From positions 186,001 to 250,000 of the forward strand of contig QPFY01000008.1 of assembly GCA_003665825.1 (NCBI GenBank): a DNA stretch of 64,000 bases, read 5' to 3'. Positions 1 to 11,756 of the stretch are shown here, in pieces. Numbering within the stretch: the first letter of the stretch is position 1; each line of letters begins with the position of its first letter. Position numbers and translations under genes: made by a program. The notes below the pieces were generated by a model, which saw nothing but the letters and a program-made list of their open reading frames with translations, was not told the origin of the DNA and did not search any database. This stretch comes from Microbotryum silenes-acaulis. Its lineage: Eukaryota; Basidiomycota; Microbotryomycetes; Microbotryales; Microbotryaceae.

Positions 1-78
1 GACGATGTCCTGCCCGCCCTCCACCTCTTTGAGGACGTCACCACCGCCAAGAGCGCCTCGACCTCAACTACCCATTAA
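1..78 (+). CDS. LINE ORF1, C-terminal end (partial)
   Basis: Frame 1 is open from the first base and ends with TAA at 76-78. The last residues read ...KSASTSTTH. Its stop codon shares one base with the ORF2 start (TAATG). The frame, position and overlap suggest the tail of the nucleic-acid-binding ORF1 protein. Only 25 residues are visible, so no domain can be named. Confidence 0.6.
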   Translation, partial: DDVLPALHLFEDVTTAKSASTSTTH

Positions 79-3000
79 TGATCAAGCACACCATCATCAC
101 CTGGAACGTGAGGAGGGGCATGGGGGTCCCGGAGAAACGACGCAACATTTACGCTTACCTATCCACTTTCAAAGCATCGGCCATTCTCGTACAAGAGCAC
201 TTCATCAGACCGCACCTCTGGCAACTCATCAAGGACGAGTACGAGGGCAAGCTCTTCATCAACCAACATTGTCTGACTCTGATTCCGGCTGACTCCCCCC
301 TGATCGACGCCGAGCTCTTGCGCACCCACTCGGCACTCAACGGACGGATCCTGGTCACCTCCTTTCGTCTGCGGGGCGACACTAAAATTTTCGAAATGAA
401 CAACATCTACGCGCCCGTTGAACCAAAACAACGAGCAAAATTCTTTGACAAACTCTTATTTCACAAAACACAGAAATCCCACCTCCGACTCCTTGGCGGC
501 GATCTCAACGACTGCCCGCGCCCAGAAGTCGATCGGCGGAACCAAAGTCGGCGCGGCCACCACTGGCCGATCCTGATAGGCAAGCTCGACTCGGCCTACA
601 CGGACTGCATCCGCTACAAGCACCCCATCACCCCATCTTTCACTCGACCCAACCCCAATCGCAAGCGACCCAACTCATTCTCCCGGCTTGACTACTTTCT
701 CCTACAAAGAGCTCACCAAAAAAGGCTCGACCAGGCCTCGATGATCTACGACTATCCCAAGGATCTCTCCGATCACCGGCCGATCCTGATCGTGTTGGCT
801 CTCTCAGACGATCTTGATGCGGCTCTCCCACAGCTCAGCCTACCTGCCACATCCAACCAACTACATCGAATTAATACCACAACCTTCAAGACGGTGGAAT
901 TTCAGCGGATGATGGAAGGATGGTTGGAAGGGGCAAGCGGGGAGGAACCGGTGGAGGAGCTCGAGGTCATTCTGGAGGCGTGCAGGGATAGGGGTGGTGA
1001 GCTGGCGAGGAGGCTGCATCGGGAGCGGTCGGAACGGATGGAGTATTTGGTGGGGAGGGTGCAGGATCTGGAGGCGTTACCGATATGGAGGGACGAGGAC
1101 ACGGCAGAATGGACGAGGACGTCGGAGGAACTCAAGCGGGCGGTCGAGGAGCGCGCGCGCCTACTCCGGATCCGAGCCCACGTCCCCGAGATCGCTTCCG
1201 AGGAACGACTGTCGCGGCCGGTCCACGCCAAGCTCGCGGCGCGGAACTCGGATTCCAAGATCACAGCACTGCGCTTGGCCAACGGAGAGCTAACGCATGA
1301 CATTGATATTGCTCTTGACCACACGCAGGCGCATTTTCAGCGCCTCTACCACATCGAGCCTCGCGACCCGGACCGCGTCGCTCGACTTCGGGACGAATTC
1401 CTCGCGCCGATCAGGGCGGCGCGGACTTGCGACGACCCGCGCTCGGATCCGCTCTTTCTGCGCCGACTCTCGGAATCGCAGATCGACTTACTCCAGCGAC
1501 CGATCACCGAGGACGAGGTCGTGGCCGCGATCGGGACGACGCACCCGGGGTGATCGCCGGGACCGTCGGGCGTGCCCTACGAACTCTACCAGACCGCACC
1601 CGAGGCGTGGGCCAAGCTGCTGACCAAGGCCTACAACGCGATGATTGAGCGCGGTTCACTCTCTCCCAAGCAGGGTCAGGGACTCGTGCGCCTCATCTTC
1701 AAGCGACACAAGAAGAACGCCGATCGCGCCGACCTTTCGTCGTACCGGCCTATCACCCTGCGCGAGTGCGATTACAAGATCTTTACCAAGGTCTACGTCG
1801 CCCGACTCAACCACCTTCTGCCCGATCTCCTCCCGCCGCAGTAGCACGGATTCGTCAAGGACCGCCGATCGGCCGACGCTGCGCTACACCTTCGTCTCCT
1901 GGTCGAGGAACTTGGTGCGCGCAGGACCGAGTTCCCCATGGCCGCGCTCTTGTCTCTTGACCAATCATCCGCCTACGACCTCGTCGAGCATGACTGGATC
2001 TTTGCCATCTTCGACGCTCTGGGCGCTCCTGCCACTTTTCTTCGCGTGCTGAGGATGCTCTACTCGGGTGACTCGACCTCAGCCCGCTACATCATCAATG
2101 GTTTCCTGACGGCGCCGGTGCGACTGACGTGTGGGCTCGGCCAAGGGGACCCGGCGTCGTCATCGGTCTGGGACATCGTGTTTCAGCCGTTCCTGGATGC
2201 TCTACATCGTCGAAACATCGCGCTGAATCTTGCAATCCCTGCCCTTTATCCGTACCCACAGAGCCGCGCCATTACATCACTTGCATTTGCCGATGACGTT
2301 GTCGTCGCCGTCGCGGGCTTGGAGTCACTCAACTTGCTCGATGACCTGGCGCTCGACTGGAGGCATGCAACGAATGGCCGGCTCAACACGGATAAGACGG
2401 TCATCCTACCGATCGGACGCCGCTGGGACCCGGGGGAACGCCCGCTCGTCGTCAAGGCCGCAGGCGAGTCGCTCGAGTGGATCGGCCTCCCCTTCGACCC
2501 CAGCGGCGACACCGAACTCGCCTACGCGAATCTCATCGAACGCCTCGAGGCAACGCTGGAGGCGGTCCAGCATCGCTGGCTCACGCACCACACCCGTGCC
2601 TTTTACGTCAATCGGTACGCCATCCCCAAGATCCTGCACTTCCTTGCAGCCGACATCCCGCCGCCCGAAGTCGTCAAGAAGCTCGATGACATGCTCGTCG
2701 ATTTCGTCCGTGGGGGCAAGGGCAGGACCAGCTACGGCAGAGACATCGTGTTCACAGCCAAGCTCAAGGGGGGACTGGGGGTGATCAGGATGCAGGACGT
2801 CGTGGACGCGGTTGCGGCACGGATCTGGGACGTTCTTCTCGGCGGTTCTGGCGCGATCTGGCAAGGACTTGCGCGCGCGGCACTCCAGCGAGCTCAGCCC
2901 GACCTCGACCTGGCCACCGATCTCTGGCCACATCCATCCACTCCCATCCCCAACGACCTTCATCCCCGATGGCACGCCGCACTGGGCGTTCCGAAACATC

Positions 3001-4097
3001 ACGACGCGCAGGTCAACCCGAGGGCCTTGACCACCGCGAACCTGCTCGCGCTGCCCACCCTGCTCGGCAGCCTCCACACCCCCATCAGAGGGAAACAGAC
3101 CATCGACGCAGTTCATGTACCTGACTACCTTCGTCTCCAGGGCTACCCGAAGGTGGCGGATCTCTATCGGCGCGAGTTGTATGCGGGTGGGGGGTTTCAC
3201 CTCTGGACGCCGCCGGCGGATGTGCTCGGCGACAACAGCGAGTACGATCGACGCGGGCTCCCACAGCGACTGGCAATCGCGGCCTGGTACCGGTTCACTG
3301 TCGATCGACACAAGAACACGCCCTTGGCGGCGGCGGTGGCGGCGGGACGGCTCAACGTGCCTCCCCGGATCGGCACCAGCGCACTGCTCGAGGCGATCCT
3401 CCCCAAGCCCGTGGCCCGCTTCGCAATGGAGCAGCGCCTTCCGGACCCGGTGCTTCCACAACAGGCGAGCCAGTACAAGCTGCTGAACATGGCTCGACCC
3501 TACACGATCCGTCGCATCCGCCGGGTCCTGAACGCGAAGGCCTTTACCAACACGCTCGGGCTCAAGGGACCACCGCAGCCGGACGATCTCAGGAGCTTCT
3601 GGAAGGCGGTCAACTCGAAGGCACTGACGGCGAGGGAGAGGGAAGTTTGGTTCAAGCTGATTCTCCGCTTCACCCCGACGCGCAAGCTGCAGCACCAACA
3701 AAACCACGACACTTCTCCCGCGTGCCTCGTCTGCAAAGCGCCGGTGGACGACACCGACCATTACTTCTTCGGGTGCTTCGACTCGCGAAACGTCTGGATC
3801 GCGGCGAGGGGCGTGCTCTGCGACGCGCTCGGATGCGACACGATCGAGCACGCCGAGTACACGACACTGCAACGACTCTTTGGCCTCCCCAAGCTCAAGG
3901 CCAAGCTCAGCGAACAGGAAGGGGCGGGCAGGACGATCGAGATCTTCACGGGGATGGTTTTGGAGATGATCAGCAGTGGGAGATGGAGGATGCAGAAGCA
4001 CGGGACGAGGATGGAAAGCGTGGAGAGGAGGAGGGTGGTACTGGAGGAGAGGATGAAGTTGAGGGCGGGAGGAGCAAGGGGCGGGCGAGGGCAGTAG
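78..4097 (+). pseudogene. LINE ORF2: APE endonuclease / reverse transcriptase, two in-frame stops
   Basis: One reading frame runs from ATG 78 to the stop at 4097 (about 1,340 codons). It is interrupted only by TGA at 1551-1553 and TAG at 1842-1844; there is no frameshift. The N-terminus is an apurinic-type endonuclease (TWNVRRG, LGGDLND, SRLDYFL, SDHRPI). Next comes a reverse transcriptase with [42 protein letters not shown] and the catalytic FADDVV near 2287. The C-terminus has a zf-RVT CxxC...H...C motif (CLVCKAP...HYFFGC, about 3724-3777). Both stops fall inside conserved blocks where a C-to-T change of CGA or CAG would explain them. The copy therefore looks recent but is probably inactive unless the stops are read through. 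Confidence 0.9.
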
Positions 4098-6465
4098 AGG
4101 CTGGGTTCGATTTCCCCCCACCATCCCACACACACACACACACACACCACATCACACTTCCTCTTCCAAAACTGTATACTAAATATCTTGCTTTCATCTT
4201 TCATCTATTACAGGTCTGCTTTCGTTGCTCATGGACCGGCTCGCGATTTGGGATTGACTCGACGGTGGCTCGCGCTCTTTGGCTTCGGGGTTCTGAGTCA
4301 AGGGAGGGATCAGCAGACACAGGCAGAAAGTCGGCTTTGAGGGGCCAGGGACTGCTGAGGTGGAGGTTTTGAGGGACCTCCACCGCGTCTTGCTGTGACC
4401 GAGCATAGACTTGGGGCTTCGTGGGTCAGGGTAGTTGCGCAGTCGCTCTCCTGTCTTTGTCTCGACCGAGTTGGGAAGTGGGTGCGGGGTGGGCCTCTTG
4501 TCGTTAGTAAATCGTTTTATTACTCTTTCTCTCCTTCTCTCTCTCTCATTCGTCTCCTGAGGGGGAGCAACCGCTTGGCTGGGGCACTTGAATCCCAAGT
4601 ATCGGATTGGTGGACACCGGCCCGTTTCTCGCATCTTACGGGCGGTTTGTGTTATCATCGTCGACTTCCATCTAGTTTTTCCGTAGGCCAATCAGGGTGA
4701 ACAGGAATTGGGGGCAATATGATGAACAGTTTCTACAAAAAAAAAAAAAAAAAAAGTGCGAAAAAAAATGTGCGACCGAATTCACATTTTCGTGTATAGC
4801 AAGCTCTGGGAAGCCCAACGGTTTTTTTCCCAGTCCATTTGGGCTCGTATTCGCCGAGCTAGAACTGTCCGAAGGCCAAGCTGTCGAGAGCGCCGGAGCT
4901 GCAAGAGCGGTGTCGGGTTCCCACCGAAACTCGCCGCGGCGGTCGTCATTGGAGCTTCCTTGATGTTGATTGTTTCCCACAGTACTTTATGCTCCCCCTA
5001 CATGTCCCCTTCAGGTGTTAAGATAAGCGTGTTTGGGCGTCGGAATCCAGAAACGCGCGTGTGATTTTTTGAGGATCGCCGTTGGTGACTATGCGTGGCG
5101 GCGGTTCCGAAGGAAGGCCATTTAAAGAAAGTTCCAAAGCGCGTACACGATTCAGCTAGGTCAGGAACTAAAAAGATTACTTTACAATTTGGTAAACCCC
5201 TTGCTACGTAGTGACCCAGGCACAAGCCCTCATTACGCATCTTCGCCCTGGCCCTGCTGCCCCTGCACCCCTGGAAACCACTCGCGAACCTCCTATCTCA
5301 CCATTGCGCCGGCTCGCCTGCTCGCCCCCAACTGACGGCCCCTCTCTTGCCATTGACCCGGCAAGGCTGGCTTCTCGGAGTTCCACGGACTCCCGGTCTC
5401 GACCCGCCTTGAAAGTTGGGACGGCCCCGGTGCCGGTCCAGGTCCTCGGGCTGAAGACCGGACCTTTTGATGGGCGGACGTCCTGCGAGAATCAGATTCG
5501 AATATCTGAAGCCCCTACTTCAAGCCCCAGCACACCAACGGCACCAGCATCAACACCCAATCCACCCCGCGAGACGTCCGGGCGAGAAGCCTGAGGGCTC
5601 GTGAGGCGTGCTATGGTATATGATATAGCAAAGCGGTCGATCAAAGATGATATGGAAAGATAAGGGAGAAGATGGAACTGAGACCGAAGGCGAGGGAGAC
5701 GAGAGACGAGGAAGAGAGCGACCGGAACGGCCGAGAGACGGGGAAGGGAAAGGGGCGGAGCAGAACCGAGAAAACGAGACCGAGTACGAGAACGAAACAC
5801 TGAGACTGGAGACTGGAGACGACGCCGAACGAGACTTGAAACACGCAGAAAGTGAGAACCAGCTAAGCTGATGTATTGGATCCTAGAAGTGGTCTAGCTA
5901 AAAACAAGAAGCAAACTCCCCTCAAACGTTCCGACCATTCAAACCGCTGCGCTCCTTTCATTCCCCTCACCCCTTCATCCGCGCATCCGGCCCGGTCTTC
6001 CATTCAAATCCTGCCACATGATTCGTCACTGACAGTCAATCCTTGAGTCACCGAAGTACTGAGTTTACCCGGGGCCGCTTTATCGCTGAGACTTCTGCCG
6101 AAACCGGTGTTTTGATCCTGCCCGAACCGGTGGTGACCTTGACAATGTGAAACGACTCCGGAACTCGGCTCTGCTACAACCGAAATGACTCCTGAACCCG
6201 GCCCGCTACAGCCGCTGCTTTCGACGGGATCCCGAGTACCACAGTGCGAGGTTACTCTATTCTGTTTGGAGGTTCGGAGCTTGTGTGAAACGGCTTGAGG
6301 GTTTTACCAGTCACCTCAGGGGCCTATGTCGCAGTTGCTAGTAGTCGCCTATCCATCTGTCATGAATTTATGCTCGATAATCGATAATCAACCAGTCTTC
6401 ATTTCACCACAAGAAAGTACTTTCTCCAAACGATACGACATCACTCCCACGGATACTCCTCTTGC
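4098..6465. other. LINE 3' UTR and intergenic DNA
   Basis: I see no convincing gene. The first part is the presumed LINE 3' UTR up to the A19 tract at 4737-4755. The stretch 5650-5840 is a purine-rich low-complexity run of GAGA/GGAA type. An 18-base string at 5593-5610 recurs at 42399-42416. The rest precedes the 3' end of the minus-strand hydrolase gene. Confidence 0.5.
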
Positions 6466-8710
6466 TCACAAATGCAACACCCCTCGGACTTTACCCGCCA
6501 GCCCAGCCTTGGGGTTCCTCTTGGGGACAAAAATCGTCGTCAGGCCTTTCCTAGGTTTGTACTCGGCGTCCTCCTCGACGACTTTGGCAACCTCCTCGTT
6601 CGCGTTCTGGAGCAGATGAATTTGGGGCGCTTCTTGAACAACAGGTTCGAAAATGTACGCCGGTTGAGGAGTTGCCTTCTTCTTCTCGGCTCTACCACTG
6701 CTCTTGTTCGCACCACCGTTATTCGCATTTCGTTCCAATCTCTTCCATTCCGATCCGAACAACGCATCGACCTCACTCCACCCCTCACTCCTGTTCTTCA
6801 ACTTCTCCGGCCCCTGAACCTTCTTGGCCCAAACCCCGACTTGGTTCCTACAAACCCTCGCCAATTCGCCCTCAAAGAAAAGATGCGTCACATGCACCCC
6901 CGAATCATAAATCTCATGCGTCACATCGACGCCCGCACGATCGGCACGATGGGCCAAGAGCGTCACTTCGTCGCGGAGGGTTTCGGCGCCTCCGGCTTGG
7001 AGGAGGAGAGGCGGGAGGTTTTTGTGGTCTGCCAAGATGGAGGTGACGTAGGGGTGCAGAGCGTTGGAGGGTGCGTAGAGTTTGGCTGGGGTCAAGGGGG
7101 AGGGGTCGACGGGGAGGCTGAGGTAGTCGAGGTGCTGGATAAAAGTAGGATGGTTAGTTTCACCCAGATCAAGAACATGCGCAGGGATGCTTGGACCTAC
7201 CCCATTCGACTCCCAGGAGCGCAACGAATGAGTGATATCGCAGAACGGGGACAAGAGAATTGCACCTGCTACTTGATTCATCTTGGTATCGCGGAGGTAG
7301 AGCATCAACGAGAGGCACAGTCCAGCACCAGCACTATCACCGCCGATGAGGACGTTGGAAGGTGACACCTTGAGCTCTTCGGTCAGGTAGAGGTACGAGG
7401 TCACGGCATCGTAAAGAGCGCCAGGGAAGACGGTCTCTGGAGCGAGTCGGTAGTCGACAGCTACGGACAGTATACACATTGATCAGAGACGCCTTTCAAA
7501 CTTGAGATAGGTGACAGTGCGACTTACACAGCACGCGGCAGCCGAGCTCCTGAGAGAGAAGAAGCGAGATTGGTCGTTGAGTCCTTGGGCTGAGGACTGG
7601 CGTGAGAGGATGAGACGGATTAGCACACGCAGATGAGATGACGGACATCACATTGGAGACCTACGAGTGTATCCACCACCATGGAAGTAGAGCAGCACTC
7701 TCTCGTTCGCGTTGCCCTTGACATCTTTGTGTAGTTGCCATTCAGCCTAACCAGCAACAACCCGTCAGCATCCGAATCATGCGAACTGTACGACTTACAT
7801 TCCCAGACTCTTAAACTCACCGGAATCTCTCTCCCCGCCTCTTCTTCCTGATCGGGAAACTCCAAGATCCCACCCAGCCCTCGCTTGGGTTTGACGGGGA
7901 TCTTAATTTCGACGCACGCGCCGAACTTTGGGTTCTTCATCTCGAGCACGACGAGCCTCTTGCGTAGGGATTGCGTCTCCTGTTTCACGCCAAAAGTGAA
8001 GGCATCAAAGGTGAGTTTGCGAGATATGAAGCGCAATACAACCGTGTAATTATAAGAAAACAAACCTTTGCGGCATCGAGAACGGCATTGGGGTCTTGCC
8101 TTTTCCTCGATTCCTCCGAGACGGCTCGAGCGATGCCGGTGAAGATGGCGGTGCGCAGATCCCATGCCTCGTGGCCGCCTGCAAAGGAAACATGTGGTGG
8201 AGTGGAGTCAGATATAGCACAGATTCACAACCTATATTTCACACCAATGCCGGTAGGTAGCGGAGGCATGTCGGATCCCGCAAAAGTCGACATGCCCCAG
8301 GGCCGAACTCCTAGCGACCAATTGCCGGGTGTGTTTTTCCGAGAAAGATGCGAGCGAACGACGCGGACCGCCCACACGGTGATGTCCCCTCAGGCTCCTC
8401 CAAGGAGCTCGAATTCCAGCCCAACAAAGCAGGCGACGATTGCGACGATTGTGACTCACTTCCAATGGTATAGAACTTCGCCGTCGTGACCAACGCAGTC
8501 TGCACCAAAGCGCGTTGTTTCCATCTATACGGGATCACCAATTGCATGCGTCAGCTTCTGAGTACAAGATGAGGCCACTCGAGTCCCCGAGCGAGCCGAC
8601 GGGGTGGAAATGACTTACGCGACTGAGAGCGTTGCCAACGAACGACCGGTCAATCCCGCGGGAGGAGCAGCCGTAGCATCGTCCTTATGTTCTTCTTGAA
8701 CTTGTGCCAT
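6466..8710 (-). CDS. HSL-type alpha/beta hydrolase (lipase/esterase)
   Basis: The spliced model has eight exons (minus order): 8710-8619, 8524-8460, 8178-8066, 7979-7821, 7746-7665, 7596-7528, 7460-7201 and 7134-6466. They total 1,509 nt, or 502 aa, and all phases close. The oxyanion-hole motif HGGGY is split from the core by an intron. The nucleophile elbow GDSAG follows VDYRLAPE, and the likely catalytic Asp and His lie in ETLRDE and SGVHVTH. This is the hormone-sensitive lipase family of serine esterases acting on acyl esters; the substrate is unknown. The C-terminal 90 residues are basic and low in complexity. The intron 7200-7135 is a multiple of three without a stop, so an automated caller may read through it. 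There is no signal peptide, so the protein is probably cytosolic or lipid-droplet associated. Confidence 0.85.
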
Positions 8711-9387
8711 GACTGATATGAAAGGGAGAAGGTTGGGGTGTGTGCGGGAAGAGCCAAACGCAGACAACTGAGTGCAACCGTAGTCTACCGTAGTGGCAAT
8801 CGTCGAGTCGATCGCGCGGATGCTCGCCGTTCCCCGAGACACCGGGATGCACCGAGCACGTGCCGAACCGGCCGAGTGCGACCTATCTGGCAATTTGCTC
8901 GTGTTGCAACGAGCACGAACGGAAACGTTCAGCGAAGCAATTAAATTAGCCGGAAGATATGCTCATCACCTTTCTCAATATCAGGCCCAGGTTCATCACG
9001 CCGAGCGAAAAGGAGTAGTGTTCGGTCGCACCGTTCCGAGTGCCGGCCGCCGATCGAGCCTCCGATCGAGCCTTCGAGCGGCCGCGCGCGAGTGCACCGG
9101 GCGACGGGCGGTTCACATCGAGTTTTGCACATTTTGTGCACCGATTGAGGGACCGACGACGGTACGACCATGTGTCTTGCTCATAAGGTCAGGACGATTT
9201 CCTTCCAAGGTCTTCTTCCTCCCTCTCCGTCCACTCTTGGACTTGGTGCGTCTGATTATCAGGAGTCGTGAACAGTTTTAATCCAGCAGGTCAGTCGCAG
9301 TCAACGCGTTATCCGAGGCAGAGTTCTCGCGCGCGCGCGCTGAGTCCGAGGCCGTCTCCGACCCCCTATGAACTCCCCTCCCCAGAA
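8711..9387. other. Divergent intergenic region
   Basis: This is the shared upstream region of the minus-strand hydrolase and the plus-strand membrane protein. It contains an alternating GC run (CGCGCGCGCG) near 9330 and a pyrimidine-rich stretch just before the ATG at 9388. I see no gene in it. Confidence 0.4.
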
Positions 9388-10397
9388 ATGGAATCCTCGC
9401 AAGCACCTACCCAGCTCCGTCCTTCGGATTCCAACACCCAACGTACCCCCTTCGCGGACCCCGACAACGACTACACCTCCGACTCGGCCTCCTCGGACTC
9501 TACGGTCACTCAGCTACATGCTTCCACTACCGCTGCTGCTGCCGAGTCGGACCTGGCCCCTCGCTCGACGATCTCGCATCGCATCCCTTTGATCCTTGCC
9601 GTCAGTGGGGTCTTGGTCGTGCTCTTCCTTGTTGGCTTGTGCGTTCTCGCTCAAGTGCTTAGTTGGAGACGTCGTCATAGCCGTGTGGTTAGAAATGGAG
9701 ACTCGATCGCCAAAAGGAGTGAAAATTCGGCGAGCGAGACGGGTACGGTTGATAAGGGCAAGGTGGCTACGAAGCGGGCCAAGCACAAGTGGCGTTCGGT
9801 TTGGTCCACTTTGTGCGAGTCGGGAGGATACAAGTTTCCCATCGGTGAGAGTTATGCGCTCTTTCGTTGAACCCTTGAACCTCCCACTGACTCCGACCTC
9901 CCTATCGTACAGCATCCTTCTCCTCTCACACCACCAAACCAACTGCTCCGAGCCGACCCACCGGTTCCGACCCCTCAGCTCCCCCTCTGAGCAATTACTG
10001 CCCCTCCTTCCGCTCCTATACCCCCAGCCCGTCCTACGAACTCGTGACCTTCCCCCACATGACCCCCTACCCGCAAGTCTACTACAATCACCGCCTCTTT
10101 GCTCCGAATCAAGGGCCTCCTCAGGTCCCTCTTCAACTTTTTGATGATGCGCCGCTTGATCCGCCTCACTTCTACGACGGTGGTACTCCGGAACTGCGCC
10201 CACCTGTCTACCAACCGAATCATCAACACTTCCCACCGGTTCATGCGAGGTCGGCTCAAGCTCAACAACAAGAGATGTGGACGTGGTCAGCAGTGAATGG
10301 GTTTCAGCCTTTCCTCGGAGGAGGAGACCACCTACACTCGAACGTTATGCTCAACAGTGACGGCGCTCAACAACAAAATTTTCTCCAGCATTCATAG
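9388..10397 (+). CDS. Single-pass membrane protein of unknown function
   Basis: Exons are 9388-9844 and 9913-10397 (942 nt, 313 aa), with a GTGAGA donor and TACAG acceptor. I chose ATG 9388 (MESSQAPTQL) because the frame further upstream has only a GTG. The first 65 residues are Ser/Thr/Asp-rich. One hydrophobic helix follows (IPLILAVSGVLVVLFLVGLC) and then a basic cluster (SWRRRHSR), consistent with N-out/C-in topology. The C-terminal half is rich in Pro, Tyr, Gln and His (PYPQVYYNH, HQHFPPVH). I recognise no domain. An adaptor or cell-surface sensor role is possible but is only inference from shape. Confidence 0.65.
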
Positions 10398-10769
10398 ACC
10401 TTGCTTCTTCGATCCGCCCTCGTACCCCTACGATTCTCTCAATCCCTTCTTCAGCTTGACTTGGCCACTTTCTTGCCTTCTTTTTGGCTTTCTTCCCCTT
10501 CCTGGGTCCCGACCTCCTTGGACGAAGTCGCTCTCACCTCCGCTTGCTCCTGAATCTGCTGTTGCTCAAACACCTGTAATACCACAATGTACCGCTCCTC
10601 TCAGAGCACTCTCCCGTTCTACTATCCCGTCCCTCTCGCCGAGCCTCGAATGACCTCGTTGTCGTACCCAGACCTCGCTTCGTTTCAACCCACCAAAAGA
10701 AAAACTACATAAAGAGGACGTCTGCAATGCCAATCTCGCTCATCCATCTAACGTGTTCACCATCGCACT
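10398..10769. other. Convergent intergenic region
   Basis: This lies between the 3' ends of the plus-strand membrane protein and the minus-strand NDUFS4 gene. It is pyrimidine-rich, and no supported gene is seen. Confidence 0.4.
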
Positions 10770-11756
10770 CTACTTGGTGTGCGCGATCCTTAACGGCTTG
10801 GCCGAATAGTTGTAGTTCCTGTCGCGAGAGGAACACGAAGATGAGAAAAAGTAAGCAACTCTCTTCTTGCCAATTAATCACTCCTTCCCACCGCTCGTCC
10901 CAAACCCCTTTTCTCAACTTCAGGATGGAAGAACGTACGAGGCATACGACTTGGGCTTGAATTTGGCCTGCTGCGGCTCCTGAACAAAGTACTGGTAGCC
11001 TTGCTTCTCGCAGAAATGGATCGCTGCGTCCTTGGTGTCGAATTTGAGGTGCGTGCCTTGAAGGTAGTCGGCACTGATGGGGGGCATTATAAAGTGTGTG
11101 AGTTCCTGTCTGTACATGGTGTAGTAGGTGCTTTCCCCGACGGGTCCTCAACGACGTGGACCTTCCCTATCTACACCCCACGCCTTGGCCAACCGTTTCT
11201 CCCACGCTGCCGTAGCCGTAGTTCACCTCCGACAACTCACGTGCTAGCCCACCCCATCAAAGGGTTCTCCCACCGCCCAGCACCCTGAAGGATGTCCCAG
11301 TCGATGCGCCAGTGATGTGAGGTCGCCTTGGCGGATTGGGTCGACGGCGGCGAAGGGCGGAAGATGCGCACGGAGCGGTGGTGCACCTCGTCTGTAATGC
11401 GAGATGAGTTAAGGGTCAGTATAGGTTTGTGGGTGGAAGGATTGGATGTAGGTGGCGATGTAGGGACGGATGCGGAGGTGAGCCAGCAGGCTGTCCCGAT
11501 CGGGGGCCTAGCTACAGGAGGTACCTCAACTGCACCCACATCACCCTAATATTTCAACGTAGATATTTCCCAATCACGTACCAGGTACACCACTGACGAC
11601 ACCCGCCTGGGCGATTGCTCCCGGGGCTCGAACCGGTGTGACGGCCGTGTTGGACGCCGGCGCAGCAGGTACATCCGATGACGACGACTGAAGAGCAACT
11701 CGTGCTGTCGAAAACGATCGGAATGCGGGCTGTCGGGCGGCGGAGAGGAAAGACAT
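10770..11756 (-). CDS. NDUFS4: NADH dehydrogenase (ubiquinone) Fe-S protein 4, complex I accessory subunit
   Basis: Four exons (minus order): 11756-11582, 11391-11241, 11073-10939 and 10818-10770. They total 510 nt, or 169 aa. The N-terminus is Ser/Arg/Ala-rich without acidic residues (MSFLSAARQPAFRSFSTARV), a typical mitochondrial presequence. The family core is complete: HHRSVRIFRP, TQSAKATSHHWRIDWD, RWENPLMGWAS, YLQGTHLKFDT, FCEKQGY and FKPKSYAS. The last exon supplies NYNYSAKPLRIAHTK, and the C-terminal HTK ending is usual for this subunit. It would act in the matrix arm of respiratory complex I. Its presence implies this fungus retains complex I. Confidence 0.93.

Larger units (their letters stand above)
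1..4755 (+). mobile_element. Non-LTR retrotransposon (LINE), 3' part
   Basis: The window opens inside a LINE. It holds the last codons of ORF1, an ORF2 with endonuclease, reverse transcriptase and C-terminal zinc finger, a 3' UTR of about 640 bp and an A19 tract at 4737-4755 that I take as the 3' end. A (CA)n run lies at about 4127-4148, shortly after ORF2. The 5' end is outside the window. That the A tract is the element's own tail is inferred; a target-site duplication cannot be checked because the 5' flank is missing. The domain order resembles fungal Tad/L1-type elements. Confidence 0.85.

Noticed and set aside
2406..4145. 579-codon minus-strand open frame opposite the LINE
   Set aside because: It mirrors the RT coding strand, has no recognisable motif, and ends in the CA repeat; it is a GC-driven shadow frame.
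4127..4148. (CA)n run as the LINE 3' terminus
   Set aside because: Non-LTR elements usually end in an A tract, and a 19-base A run with a plausible 3' UTR follows 600 bp later; I keep the A tract as the more likely end.
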